Shown here piece after piece: positions 1 through 8,031 of a DNA stretch of 64,000 nt (its first letter is position 1; every line of letters starts with the position of its first letter). Source of the DNA: Acetobacteraceae bacterium (GTDB taxonomy: Bacteria; Pseudomonadota; Alphaproteobacteria; Acetobacterales; Acetobacteraceae); contig JAIXWG010000038.1 in NCBI GenBank assembly GCA_027482245.1, forward strand, positions 62,001-126,000, in the 5' to 3' direction. The notes under the pieces are model-generated. The model did no database searches, was not told the DNA's origin, and saw only the letters and a program-made list of their open reading frames with translations. A program made the position numbers and the translations under genes.

Positions 1-1487
1 GCCAGGTTCAGCTTGCCGGTGTTGCGCGCCCAATCCTCTGCGCCCAGCAGTTCGGAGAGCAGCACCGTCTCCCGCTTCGCGTTCGGCATCTCGATGCCGA
101 TGACGTTGCGGCCGGGGACCGTCGCGATGCGGACGGCGGTGACGGACATGGACCGCGCGATGTCGTCCGCGAGGCCGATGACGCGGGCCGACTTGGTGCC
201 GGGGGCGGGCTCCAGCTCATAGAGCGTGACCACCGGGCCGGGGCGGATCTGGTTGATCTGGCCGCGGACGCCGTAATCCTCCAGCACCGTCTCCAGCATC
301 CGGGCATTGCCCTGCAGCGCTTCCTCGGACGGGCCCGTGGCGCGGCGGATGGGCGGCGCGGTCAGCAGGGAGAGCGGCGGGAAGCGCCAATTGCCATCGG
401 GCAGGTCGAGGCTGCCCTGGCGGGCATTCGGCGCGGGCTTCGGTGCGGGGGCGCGTTCCGCCACCTTCGGCACCACGGCCTTGGGACGCGGCGGCTCCAC
501 CGGCGGCGGCACGGGCGCGGGGGGCGCATGGGCTTCCGGCGCGGGCGGGGGTTCGAAGGTGCGGGGGCGCGGCGCCGTTTCCAGCACGGGTTCGCGGCGG
601 CGGATGGTGGTGCCGGGGGCGACGCCCTGTTCCGCAGCCTCATCCGCGTTGCGCAGCATCTCGGCCAGCGGCGTCTCCCGTTCCCGCCGCCGGCGGATGG
701 CGCCGGCGATGGCGCGGAAGGGCCAGCCGAGGGTCCGGGCGACGAGGCCGGGCGGCACCTGTTCACCCACCTTGCGCGCGCCCGCGGCCGCCGTGCGGGC
801 GGCGCCCAGCGTGGCATGGCCGGCGCCGGCCGCAGCCGTGGCGGCAACGCTGCCGGCGGCCGAGCCCGCGCGGCGCCATTCGCCGAGTGTCAGCGCCAGG
901 GCCACGAAGGCGAAGAGCGCGGTGAAGCCCGCCAGCACCAGATGCGCGACGCCCGCGCCGACGGGGCCGAGCAGGTCCCGCAGCAGGCCCAGCACCGCAT
1001 CCGCCACCACCGGCCCCGCGGCACCACCCGGGCCCGCATGGACGGGGGCGGCATCGGGCAGGGGCAGCAGCGTCAGCGTCGCGGCCAGCATCGGCAGCGC
1101 GGCCAGCAGGCAGGCGAGCCGCAGGGCGAAGGGGTTCAGGCCCTTGTGGACAGCGAGCCGCCAGGCCCAGGTGAGCATGCAGGCCACGGGCAGGAAGGCG
1201 GCATAGCCAAAGCCCTGCAGCAGGATGTCCGCGACATGCGCGCCGGGCGCGCCGAGCAGGTTGCCCACGGGCCGGCTGGTGGCGGTGGAGAAGGAGGGAT
1301 CGGCCGGGTCATAGGTGCCGAGCGCCAGGCCCGTCACCAGCCCGGTGACGACCAGCACCAAGCCGACCAGCTCCGCCAGCCGTCGCCGGATGAGGGCCTT
1401 GACGGCGGGGGAGGCGAAGCGGCGGCCGGCGGCGGCGATCCGGTCGCCCACGGCCGGAGGTGTGGCGGTGCGCGGCATCAACGACAT
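1..1487 (-). CDS. ftsK: DNA translocase FtsK, N-terminal part (cut by window edge)
   Basis: FtsK anchors at the division septum and pumps chromosomal DNA during segregation. About 495 N-terminal residues are visible; the motor and gamma domains lie beyond the left edge. The protein starts MSLMPRT and shows four hydrophobic segments (roughly residues 38-57, 84-108, 120-141, 178-200), a Pro/Ala-rich linker to about residue 370, and the start of the alpha domain with the typical stretch around EDYGVRGQ and a GPVVTLYELEPAPGTKSARV-like sequence, ending near LLGAEDWARNTGKLNL. An internal ATG three codons downstream (1478) is an alternative start. The gene points leftward, away from the unknown gene at 1710. 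Identification from the domain order is firm; the Walker motifs cannot be checked here. Confidence 0.93.
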   Translation of the reverse strand, partial: MSLMPRTATPPAVGDRIAAAGRRFASPAVKALIRRRLAELVGLVLVVTGLVTGLALGTYDPADPSFSTATSRPVGNLLGAPGAHVADILLQGFGYAAFLPVACMLTWAWRLAVHKGLNPFALRLACLLAALPMLAATLTLLPLPDAAPVHAGPGGAAGPVVADAVLGLLRDLLGPVGAGVAHLVLAGFTALFAFVALALTLGEWRRAGSAAGSVAATAAAGAGHATLGAARTAAAGARKVGEQVPPGLVARTLGWPFRAIAGAIRRRRERETPLAEMLRNADEAAEQGVAPGTTIRRREPVLETAPRPRTFEPPPAPEAHAPPAPVPPPVEPPRPKAVVPKVAERAPAPKPAPNARQGSLDLPDGNWRFPPLSLLTAPPIRRATGPSEEALQGNARMLETVLEDYGVRGQINQIRPGPVVTLYELEPAPGTKSARVIGLADDIARSMSVTAVRIATVPGRNVIGIEMPNAKRETVLLSELLGAEDWARNTGKLNL

Positions 1488-1587
1488 GTCCTGAACCCAG
1501 GACACAACTCTACACCGGAAGTGCCTCGGATTGCACGGTCTTGCTTCCGGGCGCGGGGTGTGCGGGGGGCGGCAGGCGTGCCCCTGA

Positions 1588-1687
1588 CGGACCGCGACGC
1601 GGTCCGAGGCGCCGAATGGCGCCCGCCGCTTATGCGTCACGCCGCAGGCGTGCCTTCGGCACGACGAGCCAAGCCGGCGGAGCCGGC
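1588..1687. repeat. Cluster of five short palindromes between ftsK and the next gene
   Basis: The 222-base spacer between ftsK and the gene at 1710 holds five tight stem-loops in about 100 bases. They are CGGACCGC-gac-GCGGTCCG (1588-1606), GGCGCC-gaat-GGCGCC (1608-1623), CACGCC-gca-GGCGTG (1638-1652), CGTGCC-ttc-GGCACG (1649-1663, sharing bases with the previous one) and GCCGGC-gga-GCCGGC (1673-1687). No coding sequence is supported here. The pattern resembles a REP/BIME-type extragenic palindromic element. It lies upstream of ftsK and downstream of nothing obvious, so a simple terminator role is unlikely. Confidence 0.6.
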
Positions 1688-1709
1688 GCCCGGCGATGAG
1701 GGCAGGAAT

Positions 1710-2036
1710 CTAGGCGGCGAGCGCCGCATCCCGGGTGGCGACCAGGGCGGAGAGCATGGCATTGGCCTGCTTCACCGCCGCGGGTTCGCTGGCATCCACA
1801 TCGGCCACCTGCTCCTCCGCCGCGCCGACGCCGGCATCCAGCTGTTCGCGCAGCGATTCGAGGGAGGCGGCGAGGTCGAACTTCTCATCCGCCTCCGCGA
1901 GGGCGCGCCATTCGGCGATGATCACATCGACCTCCCGCGCCATGCGGCCGGGCGCGACGCCACGGCCGGCAAGGGCGAGCAGGCGTTGAAGGGCCGCGTC
2001 GATCGGGCGCGGCGCACGGGGCTTCCGGGCTGCCAT
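1710..2036 (-). CDS. Small alpha-helical protein of unknown function
   Basis: A 108-residue protein I do not recognise. It has a basic N-terminus (MAARKPRAPRP) followed by Ala/Leu/Glu-rich sequence with heptad-like spacing between about residues 30 and 80, so it is probably a small helical or coiled-coil cytoplasmic protein. There is no signal peptide, membrane segment or cysteine. It lies about 100 bases downstream of the Bug protein gene on the same strand and could be the tail of that transcript or an independent gene. It is supported by good coding character (GC-rich third positions) and a non-overlapping position. Confidence 0.6.
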   Translation of the reverse strand: MAARKPRAPRPIDAALQRLLALAGRGVAPGRMAREVDVIIAEWRALAEADEKFDLAASLESLREQLDAGVGAAEEQVADVDASEPAAVKQANAMLSALVATRDAALAA

Positions 2037-2139
2037 GGGATACTGTCCTGCGGATTTGCGGGCACGCTAGCATGTTCGCTCTTCGTTCGCAAATACCGCG
2101 AGTCGCGGGAACGGGGGGCGGCCCGCCCCCCTTTCCCGT

Positions 2140-3129
2140 TCAGCGCCGCTCCGGCCCGATGCCCGACAGCCGCACCAGTTCGGCACCGGCGGCGCGTTCG
2201 CGGGTGATGATGGCGCCGAACTCCGCCGGGCTGTTGCCGACGCCGTTGAAGAAGTTCGGCGCCAGGATGCGGGCGCGGAAATCCTCGTTGGTGACGACGG
2301 TCCTGACGGCCCGGGCCATCCCCTCCTGGATCGCGGCCGGCAGGTTCGGCGGCGCGGAAAGGCCCCACCAGGCACCGCCATAGGGGTAGTCGTAGCCGAG
2401 TTCGCGCATCGACGGCGTGTCCGGCAGCTCCGGGTGCCGCTCGGCCCCCAGCATCGCCAGCGGCCGGAGTCGCCCCGCCCTGATCTGCGGCATGGCGAGG
2501 GCGAGGGCGGAGTAGCTGAACTGCACGCGGTCCGCGACCGTCTCCCGGATCGCGTCGCCGATGCCGCGGAAGGGCACGTGCTCCATCTGGATGCCCTCCT
2601 TCGCCTTCAGCCATTCGTAGAGCAGCTGCTGCGCGGAGCCGACGCCGGAGGAGCCGTAGTTCACGTCCCGCCGCCCGCGCGCCCAGGCTACCGCATCCCG
2701 CAGCGTGCCCGGCGGCACGGCGGGGGAGGAGACGAGGACGGAGGGTGCCGTCGCCAGCTGCGTGACCGGCACAATGGAGGCGAAGCGCGCGAAGAGCTCC
2801 GGCTCCGCATGCGGCATCGTCGTCATCACCTCGATGTTCACGGCGCAGAAGGTGGTGCCGTCCGGCGCCGCCTGGGCGCAGGCCTCGAGCCCGATGACGC
2901 TGTTGCCGCCGGCGCGGTTCTCCACCACCACGGGCTGGCCGAGCTCACCCCGCAGCCCCTCCGCGATGGCGCGCACCAGGATGTCGAGGTTGCCGCCCGG
3001 CGGCTGCGGCACGATGATGCGCATCGGCCGGCGCGGCCAGTCGGACTGCGCCAGCGCCGGCAGCGCGGGCAGCGAGGCCAAGGCCGCCAGCATCGCGCGG
3101 CGGGTGAGGGTTGCGCGGTTTCGCGTCAT
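2140..3129 (-). CDS. Bug/TctC-family periplasmic substrate-binding protein
   Basis: A 329-residue solute receptor of the tripartite tricarboxylate transporter (Bug) family, which binds organic acids in the periplasm. The N-terminus (TRRAMLAALASLPALPALAQ) looks like a Tat/Sec-type signal peptide with cleavage near residue 28. The mature protein starts with the family motif WPRRPMRIIVPQPPGG, followed by GQPVVVENRAGG and later HVPFRG. The start has a good ribosome site (GGGAGGAA). It is last in the row VOC protein, hydroxylase, FAH hydrolase, Bug, so it probably captures the aromatic acid or a related ligand. No TctA/TctB membrane partners are nearby, which is usual for orphan Bug proteins. The ligand cannot be predicted. 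Confidence 0.9.
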   Translation of the reverse strand: MTRNRATLTRRAMLAALASLPALPALAQSDWPRRPMRIIVPQPPGGNLDILVRAIAEGLRGELGQPVVVENRAGGNSVIGLEACAQAAPDGTTFCAVNIEVMTTMPHAEPELFARFASIVPVTQLATAPSVLVSSPAVPPGTLRDAVAWARGRRDVNYGSSGVGSAQQLLYEWLKAKEGIQMEHVPFRGIGDAIRETVADRVQFSYSALALAMPQIRAGRLRPLAMLGAERHPELPDTPSMRELGYDYPYGGAWWGLSAPPNLPAAIQEGMARAVRTVVTNEDFRARILAPNFFNGVGNSPAEFGAIITRERAAGAELVRLSGIGPERR

Positions 3130-3152
3130 TGGAAGTTCCTCCCTGGGCGGGT

Positions 3153-3998
3153 TCAGGTTTCGTCGGCGACGGTGTTGGTCAGCAGGCCGACGCCCTCGAT
3201 CTCCACATCCACCACGTCGCCGGGCTTGAGCCAGAGCGGGGGATTGCGCTTGGCGCCGACGCCGCCCGGCGTGCCGGTGGCGATCACGTCACCGGGCTCG
3301 AGCTGCGTGAAGGTGGAGCAGTAGGCGATCTGCGTCGGGATATCGAAAAGCATTTCCTCCAGCTTCGCGTCCTGGACGACCTGGCCGTTGACGCGGGTCT
3401 GCAGGCGCTGGGGGCCGATCGTGCCGACCTCGTCGGGCGTCACCATCCAGGGGCCGAAGGGGCCGGTGCCGACGAAGTTTTTCCCGGGGGTGAACTGGTG
3501 GGTGTGGCGCTGCCAGTCGCGCACGCTGCCATCATTGTAGCAGGCATAGCCCGCGACCTGCGCGAAGGCGTCGTCCTTCGGGACATGGCGGCAGGAGGTG
3601 CCGATGATGACGGCGAGTTCGCCTTCGTAGTCGAAGTCGGAGGACACCTTCGGCCGCACCAGCGGCGCCTGGTGGCCGACCTGGCTGTTGGCGAAGCGCG
3701 TGAAGATGGTGGGGTTGCCGACGACGCTGCGCCCCGTCTCCTTCCGGTGCTCCTCATAGTTCAGGCCGATGCACAGGATCTTGTCGGGGTTGGGGATGAC
3801 GGGGAGCCATTCGATCGCGTCCAGCGCGATGGTCGGCGCGCCCGGCGCGGCATCGCGCGCGGCGTCCAGCGCGCCGGCGGCGATGGCGGCGCGCAGGTCG
3901 GGCAGCTGCGTCAGGACGGCGCCGACATCATGGATGACGCCGTCGCCGACGACGCCCCAGCTGGTGCGGCCTTCATGGCGGAAGGTGGCGAGCTTCAT
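3153..3998 (-). CDS. Fumarylacetoacetate hydrolase-family protein
   Basis: A 281-residue enzyme of the FAH superfamily, whose members hydrolyse, decarboxylate or isomerise 2-oxo acid ring-cleavage products using a divalent metal. Visible family signatures are LCIGLNYEEH, a metal-binding FDYEGELAVIIG, GKNFVGTGPFGPW and the C-terminal IATGTPGGVG. The length is typical for single-domain FAH proteins. Its start codon overlaps the stop of the hydroxylase gene by four bases (ATGA), showing translational coupling. In this context it most likely acts on the product of ring opening made by the two upstream enzymes. Hydrolase, decarboxylase or isomerase activity cannot be told apart from the sequence alone. 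Confidence 0.92.
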   Translation of the reverse strand: MKLATFRHEGRTSWGVVGDGVIHDVGAVLTQLPDLRAAIAAGALDAARDAAPGAPTIALDAIEWLPVIPNPDKILCIGLNYEEHRKETGRSVVGNPTIFTRFANSQVGHQAPLVRPKVSSDFDYEGELAVIIGTSCRHVPKDDAFAQVAGYACYNDGSVRDWQRHTHQFTPGKNFVGTGPFGPWMVTPDEVGTIGPQRLQTRVNGQVVQDAKLEEMLFDIPTQIAYCSTFTQLEPGDVIATGTPGGVGAKRNPPLWLKPGDVVDVEIEGVGLLTNTVADET

Positions 3999-5515
3999 GC
4001 GGGTTCCTTCACGGGATGCAGCATGGCGGCGAGCGCCGCCTGCAGGGTGGCGAGCGAGGCCGCATCGGCGGCGACGCCATGGACGTAGTGGTCCGGGCGG
4101 ATGAGGGCCGCGCGCACGCCGTGGCGGGCGAACCAGGCGGCGACGATGCCGTCGCGTTCCTCCAGCCCCGGCCCTTCGGCACCGGGCGCCCTGATTCGCG
4201 TGGCGCCGGGCAGGTCATCGAGGGCAACCACGCGCCAGCCATGGCCGATGACGCGGTCCATCAGCACCCAGTCGGCGCCCTGGCGGACGAAGGGCTGCGG
4301 GAAGAGCGTGCCCTGGGCGGGATGCGGCGGCTCCGCGAGGAAGCCGGTCTCGATCGGGGGCACGATCTCCTGCCGCGTCACCACGGGCGGCCGGCCGCCA
4401 CCCTGCGCGATCAGGCCCGCATCGCGCGCGGCGGCGGCGGCGGGATCACGCTCGCAGATCTGCTGGCCGATCTTCTTGATGCGCGCGGTCAGCGTGCGGA
4501 CATGCTGCGCACGCTCCGCCGCATAGCTGTCGAGCAGCGCGGGCGCCGCGCCGTCCCGCACCGCGGCGAGCTTCCAGACGAGGTTGGAGACATCGCGCAG
4601 CCCCTGGCACATGCCCTGGCCGATGAAGGGCGGCTGCTGGTGCGCGGCATCACCTGCGAGGAAGATGCGTCCCCGCCGCCACGCCGCGGCGACCAGCGCG
4701 TGGAAGCGATAGCTCGCCGCGCGCCACAGCGAGGCATCGCCGTGGGCAAGCCAGCGCGAGAGCAGCGCCCAGACCGCCGCCGGTTCTTGCATCGCCCTGG
4801 GGTCCTCGCCCGGGTTCAGCATGATCTCGAAGCGGCGGTGGCGGCCGGGGCCGACGATGTAGGTGATGGGCCTCGCGGGGTCGCAGAACTGCGCGGCATT
4901 CACCGGCAGCTTCGCGAGTCCGCTGTCCTCGACCAGCAGGTCCACCACCAGCCAGGGCTCGTCAAAGACCAGATCCTCGAAGCCGATGCCGAGTGCGTTG
5001 CGCGTGAAGGAGGAAGCCCCGTCGCAGGCGATGACGGTGTCCGCCGTCACCTCGCGCTCCCCCACCGCATCGCGGAGCCGCAGCGTGACGCGGTCCGCAT
5101 CCTGCGTGATGGCGACAAGCTCCGTGCCGAGTTCCACCGTCACGCCCGGCATCGCCCCGGCATGGGCGCGCAGCAGCGCCTCCACCGGGGGCTGGGTGAA
5201 GACCATGGTCGGCGTGAAGCCCATGGGATAGGGCGCGGGCACCATGTCGATGCGGCGGATCAGCTGGCCCTGCGCGCCGAAATGCTCGGAGGCAGGGAAG
5301 GGCGCGGTGTGGGGCAGGACAGCGTCGGCCACGCCGAGATTGTCCAGCAGCCGCATGATCTCATGGTCGATCGCGATGGCGCGCGGCTTCCCATAGACCT
5401 CCGTCGCGCGATCGATCGCCAGAGTCTGGAAGCCGTGGCGCCCCAGCAGCGCGGTGGCGACGGCGCCGGAGGGGCCGAAGCCGATGACGACGACGTCGTG
5501 ATGCTCGCCACGCAT
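3995..5515 (-). CDS. FAD-dependent aromatic hydroxylase (MhpA-like)
   Basis: A 506-residue flavoprotein monooxygenase of the group that hydroxylates phenolic rings with NAD(P)H and O2. Motifs in order are the dinucleotide-binding VVVIGFGPSGAVA near the N-terminus, the DG motif in TVIACDGASSF, and the FAD ribityl-binding FLAGDAAHQQPPFIGQGM. It is most like 3-(3-hydroxyphenyl)propionate hydroxylases. I start at MRGEHHDVVVIG (5515), two bases after the stop of the upstream VOC gene; a longer reading frame to 5584 would run through that gene. Next to an extradiol dioxygenase-like and an FAH protein, it probably prepares a catechol-type intermediate for ring cleavage. The exact substrate is unknown. 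Confidence 0.9.
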   Translation of the reverse strand: MRGEHHDVVVIGFGPSGAVATALLGRHGFQTLAIDRATEVYGKPRAIAIDHEIMRLLDNLGVADAVLPHTAPFPASEHFGAQGQLIRRIDMVPAPYPMGFTPTMVFTQPPVEALLRAHAGAMPGVTVELGTELVAITQDADRVTLRLRDAVGEREVTADTVIACDGASSFTRNALGIGFEDLVFDEPWLVVDLLVEDSGLAKLPVNAAQFCDPARPITYIVGPGRHRRFEIMLNPGEDPRAMQEPAAVWALLSRWLAHGDASLWRAASYRFHALVAAAWRRGRIFLAGDAAHQQPPFIGQGMCQGLRDVSNLVWKLAAVRDGAAPALLDSYAAERAQHVRTLTARIKKIGQQICERDPAAAAARDAGLIAQGGGRPPVVTRQEIVPPIETGFLAEPPHPAQGTLFPQPFVRQGADWVLMDRVIGHGWRVVALDDLPGATRIRAPGAEGPGLEERDGIVAAWFARHGVRAALIRPDHYVHGVAADAASLATLQAALAAMLHPVKEPA

Positions 5516-5517
5516 GG

Positions 5518-6408
5518 TCAGGCGAAGCGGATGGCGAGTTGCGCCTTCTTCGTCGCCTCCGGCTTGGGCGGCGCGATGCCCCACTGGTCCGTGCGGCCAA
5601 GCGGCCAGGTCCAGTGGTCGGGGCCGCGGGCGACATGGTCATCGCCCACCTGCTCCACCTCCGCCGTGTATTCGATGACGATGCCGAAGGGATCGATGAA
5701 ATAGGCGAAGACGTTGTCGCCCGGCCCGTGTCGGCCGACGCCCCAGGCCAGCGGGAAGCCCGCATCGATCATGCGGCCCGATCCGCGCATGACGCATTCC
5801 CAGCCCGGCATGTTGAAGGCGATGTGGTTGAGGCCATCGACCGGCGCTTCCGCCAGCACCACCGCGTGGTGGTCGCTGTTGCAGCGTTCGAAGGCCATGA
5901 GCTTGGAGCGGTCCGCGAGCCTGAAGCCGAGCCCGGCTTCGAAGAAGCGTGCGGTGGCGTCCACGTCGCGGCAGTTCAGGTTCACATGCGCCAGGCGATC
6001 GGGCGTGTCGCGGGACGGCGCATCGGGGGCGCGGCGTTCATCGCCCGCGACGATGCGGAAGACGGAGCCCGCGGGATCGCGCAGCGTGAAGGCGAGCCCG
6101 CCGCCGGGCTCCGCCAGCGGCGCCGGCTGCGCGAGCACGGCAGCGCCCTGCGCCAGCGCCATGCCCAGCACCTGGTGCAGCGCGCCCGCATCCGCCGCGC
6201 GGAAGGTGACGGACCGGATCGCGGCCTCCGCCCCGGGATGCAGCGCCAGCACATGGTGGTCATCGCCCGTGGCGTGCAGCCAGACGGACCCGCCGCCCCG
6301 CGCCGCGACCTTGAGGCCCCAGGTGTTCGTGTAGAAGCGCTCCGCCGTCGCGAGGTCCGGCACCTGCAGGTCCACGCTGCGCAGCGCCGTCACGGGGAAT
6401 CCACTCAT
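5518..6408 (-). CDS. VOC-family extradiol ring-cleavage dioxygenase-like protein
   Basis: A 296-residue protein with two vicinal-oxygen-chelate (glyoxalase/bleomycin/dioxygenase) modules, residues about 6-125 and 137-255. The second module carries the expected iron triad of type I extradiol dioxygenases: His141 (LAHVNL), His195 (LNHIAF) and Glu246 (IVIEYT). This fits cleavage of a catechol-like ring beside the two hydroxyls. I chose MSGFPV (6408) because GGAG lies at proper spacing; MERPM at 6420 is possible. It is the first gene of the minus-strand module and is divergent from a GntR regulator. A non-oxygenase VOC enzyme remains possible. Confidence 0.85.
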   Translation of the reverse strand: MSGFPVTALRSVDLQVPDLATAERFYTNTWGLKVAARGGGSVWLHATGDDHHVLALHPGAEAAIRSVTFRAADAGALHQVLGMALAQGAAVLAQPAPLAEPGGGLAFTLRDPAGSVFRIVAGDERRAPDAPSRDTPDRLAHVNLNCRDVDATARFFEAGLGFRLADRSKLMAFERCNSDHHAVVLAEAPVDGLNHIAFNMPGWECVMRGSGRMIDAGFPLAWGVGRHGPGDNVFAYFIDPFGIVIEYTAEVEQVGDDHVARGPDHWTWPLGRTDQWGIAPPKPEATKKAQLAIRFA

Positions 6409-6466
6409 CGGCCGCTCCATCCGCCGGGCGCTTCGGCCCGGTTCCAACCCTGACACCTTGATGGAT

Positions 6467-6503
6467 GATGCATATTGCGGCGTCTGTAAACCCCGATGTA
6501 TAT
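6467..6503. promoter_or_regulatory. Two GATGYATAT boxes between VOC gene and gntR
   Basis: The 120-base divergent spacer is unusually AT-rich for this genome. It contains GATGCATAT (6467-6475) and GATGTATAT (6495-6503), with starts 28 bases apart. The first overlaps the palindrome ATGCAT. Repeated near-palindromic boxes between a GntR/FCD gene and its divergent target are the usual operator arrangement, so they are candidate binding sites for the regulator at 6529. This is inference from position and sequence only. Confidence 0.4.
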
Positions 6504-6528
6504 ATTTCGGGGAGAGGGAGCCCTTTGT

Positions 6529-7218
6529 ATGTCATTCCAGCCGGAGCGGCCGGTGAGCGCCCCGCGCGGCGTGACCCACGCCACCAGCGTCTACGAGCGC
6601 ATCCGCGCCGACATCCTCGGCGGGCGGCTGCTGCCGGGGCGGCGGCTGGCCATCAAGGCGATGATGGAGAGCTACGAGATCGGCCAGACCCCGCTGCGGG
6701 AGGCGCTGAACCGCCTGGCCGCGGATGGGCTGGTGGCGGCGGAGGACCAGCGCGGCTTCACCGTGCCCGGCATCAGCGTGGATGAGCTGATGGAGCTGAC
6801 GCGCACGCGCTGCTGGCTGGAGGAGCGCGCGCTGCGCGAATCGATGGCGAACGCCACCCCGGCGTGGGAGGAGGCGGTGCTGCTGGCCGGCCATCGCCTG
6901 TCCCGCACGCCGCGCGAGCCCGATGACCCGACCTGGGAGGCGCGGCACCGCGACTTCCACCGCACCCTTGTCGGCCATTGCGGATCCCGCTGGCTGGTCG
7001 GCTTCTGCGACCAGCTGACGGACCGCCACCAGCGCTATCGCAAGCTGGCCGCCATCCGCGCCTTCCCGACGCGGGACGTGGAGGCCGAGCACCGCGCCAT
7101 CCAGGAGGCAGTGCTGGCCCGCGATGCGGACCGGGCGGTGGCGCTGCTGACGGAACACTACACCGCCACCGCCCGGATCATCCTGGACGACGAGTCGATC
7201 TTCCCGAAGCGGGACTAG
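6529..7218 (+). CDS. GntR-family regulator (FCD type)
   Basis: A 229-residue transcription regulator with an N-terminal winged helix (about residues 15-85, including YERIRADILGGRLLPG and TPLREALNRLAADGLV) and a C-terminal helical FCD ligand/metal-binding domain (about 95-220). The domain order and length are typical of the FadR/VanR branch, which usually senses an organic acid. The start at 6529 is preceded by GGAGAGGGAG. It is divergent from the VOC-hydroxylase-FAH-Bug operon and is its likely controller. Its stop shares three bases with the stop of the convergent lectin-like gene. Confidence 0.9.
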   Translation: MSFQPERPVSAPRGVTHATSVYERIRADILGGRLLPGRRLAIKAMMESYEIGQTPLREALNRLAADGLVAAEDQRGFTVPGISVDELMELTRTRCWLEERALRESMANATPAWEEAVLLAGHRLSRTPREPDDPTWEARHRDFHRTLVGHCGSRWLVGFCDQLTDRHQRYRKLAAIRAFPTRDVEAEHRAIQEAVLARDADRAVALLTEHYTATARIILDDESIFPKRD

Positions 7219-7892
7219 TTGGTCGCGAAGCAGTAGAACAGGCCCGCGCCGCCGCTGCTGCGCAGCGCCTCCGCCCCGCAACCGCGGGAGGGGTGGGAGG
7301 TGTTCCAGGACCTGCTCTCCGCATCGTCGCGCAGCCCGATGCGGTCATGGTGGCCGACCATCGCCGCACCCTCCGCCCCGCTATAGGTCCAGTTGCGGCA
7401 GGTCAAGTCGGGATTGCCGGGGAAGGCCGTGCCATCCGGCCGCGATCCCGTCAGCACGTCATGCGTGTTGGGGTTGTCGCCGCGCCCGTTGATGACGCGG
7501 CCCCGCTCATCGACGGAGGTCTGCTTGGTCAGGTTGTTCGAGTCGCCATGCAGGTCCGCGACGCTCTGCGCCACCACCACGCCCTGCGCGTTGCGCCAGG
7601 GGCCATTGCCGATGCGGTCCCGCGCATTGACGGCGGGTGCGCTGGCCGTGGCGCTGGTGCTGAGATAGGCCCGCCAGGTCCTGGCCCCCGCGCCGGCGGC
7701 CTGGGCGAGGGACTGGCAATGCGCATCGGCGCCGGCCAGCCCGCCGAGGTCGGCCGTGCCGCCGATGCCCGTGCTGGTGACGAAGAAGCTCATCGCTGCC
7801 GCATCCACCGCGGGCGGTGATTGCGCCGGCGCGGTGCCACCGAGGGCCAGCAGGGCCAGACCGGCGGCGGCCGGCAGGATCAGTCGGTTCAT
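7215..7892 (-). CDS. Secreted lectin-like protein (DUF1554-like fold)
   Basis: A 225-residue exported protein. The N-terminus MNRLILPAAAGLALLALGG followed by APAQ is a signal peptide. The mature part contains MSFFVTSTGIGG, LGGLAGADAHCQSLA, ARTWRAYLS, NARDRIGNGPW, HDRIGL and a C-terminal SHPSRGC with FYCF. These cysteine- and tryptophan-bearing motifs occur in bacterial proteins usually named lectin or DUF1554. The start at 7892 has GGAGGAA upstream; longer readings into the spacer would lose the signal peptide. The ligand is not predictable. It is divergent from the Hsp70-like gene, and there is no sign that the two are functionally linked. Confidence 0.75.
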   Translation of the reverse strand: MNRLILPAAAGLALLALGGTAPAQSPPAVDAAAMSFFVTSTGIGGTADLGGLAGADAHCQSLAQAAGAGARTWRAYLSTSATASAPAVNARDRIGNGPWRNAQGVVVAQSVADLHGDSNNLTKQTSVDERGRVINGRGDNPNTHDVLTGSRPDGTAFPGNPDLTCRNWTYSGAEGAAMVGHHDRIGLRDDAESRSWNTSHPSRGCGAEALRSSGGAGLFYCFATN

Positions 7893-8031
7893 GGCGTTCC
7901 TCCATGCGGCGGGCCTTCGCGGCTGCTCGCGGAGGGATGATGCGCGCCCCCGCGCCCGGATTCGAGTCCCGACCTTGCCAGCGAAGCGTCCAGGTTGTTC
8001 AACCCGCCGCTGGCACTTTTCGCGGCGCAGC

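Noticed and set aside
528..2207. Long open frame of 559 codons antisense to ftsK
   Set aside because: It is Gly/Arg/Gln-rich shadow coding opposite ftsK and the small gene at 1710, a normal effect of GC-rich third positions; no recognisable domain.
7955..7980. tRNA T-arm-like sequence (GGATTCGAGTCC)
   Set aside because: No acceptor stem, D-arm or anticodon arm could be placed around it on either strand.
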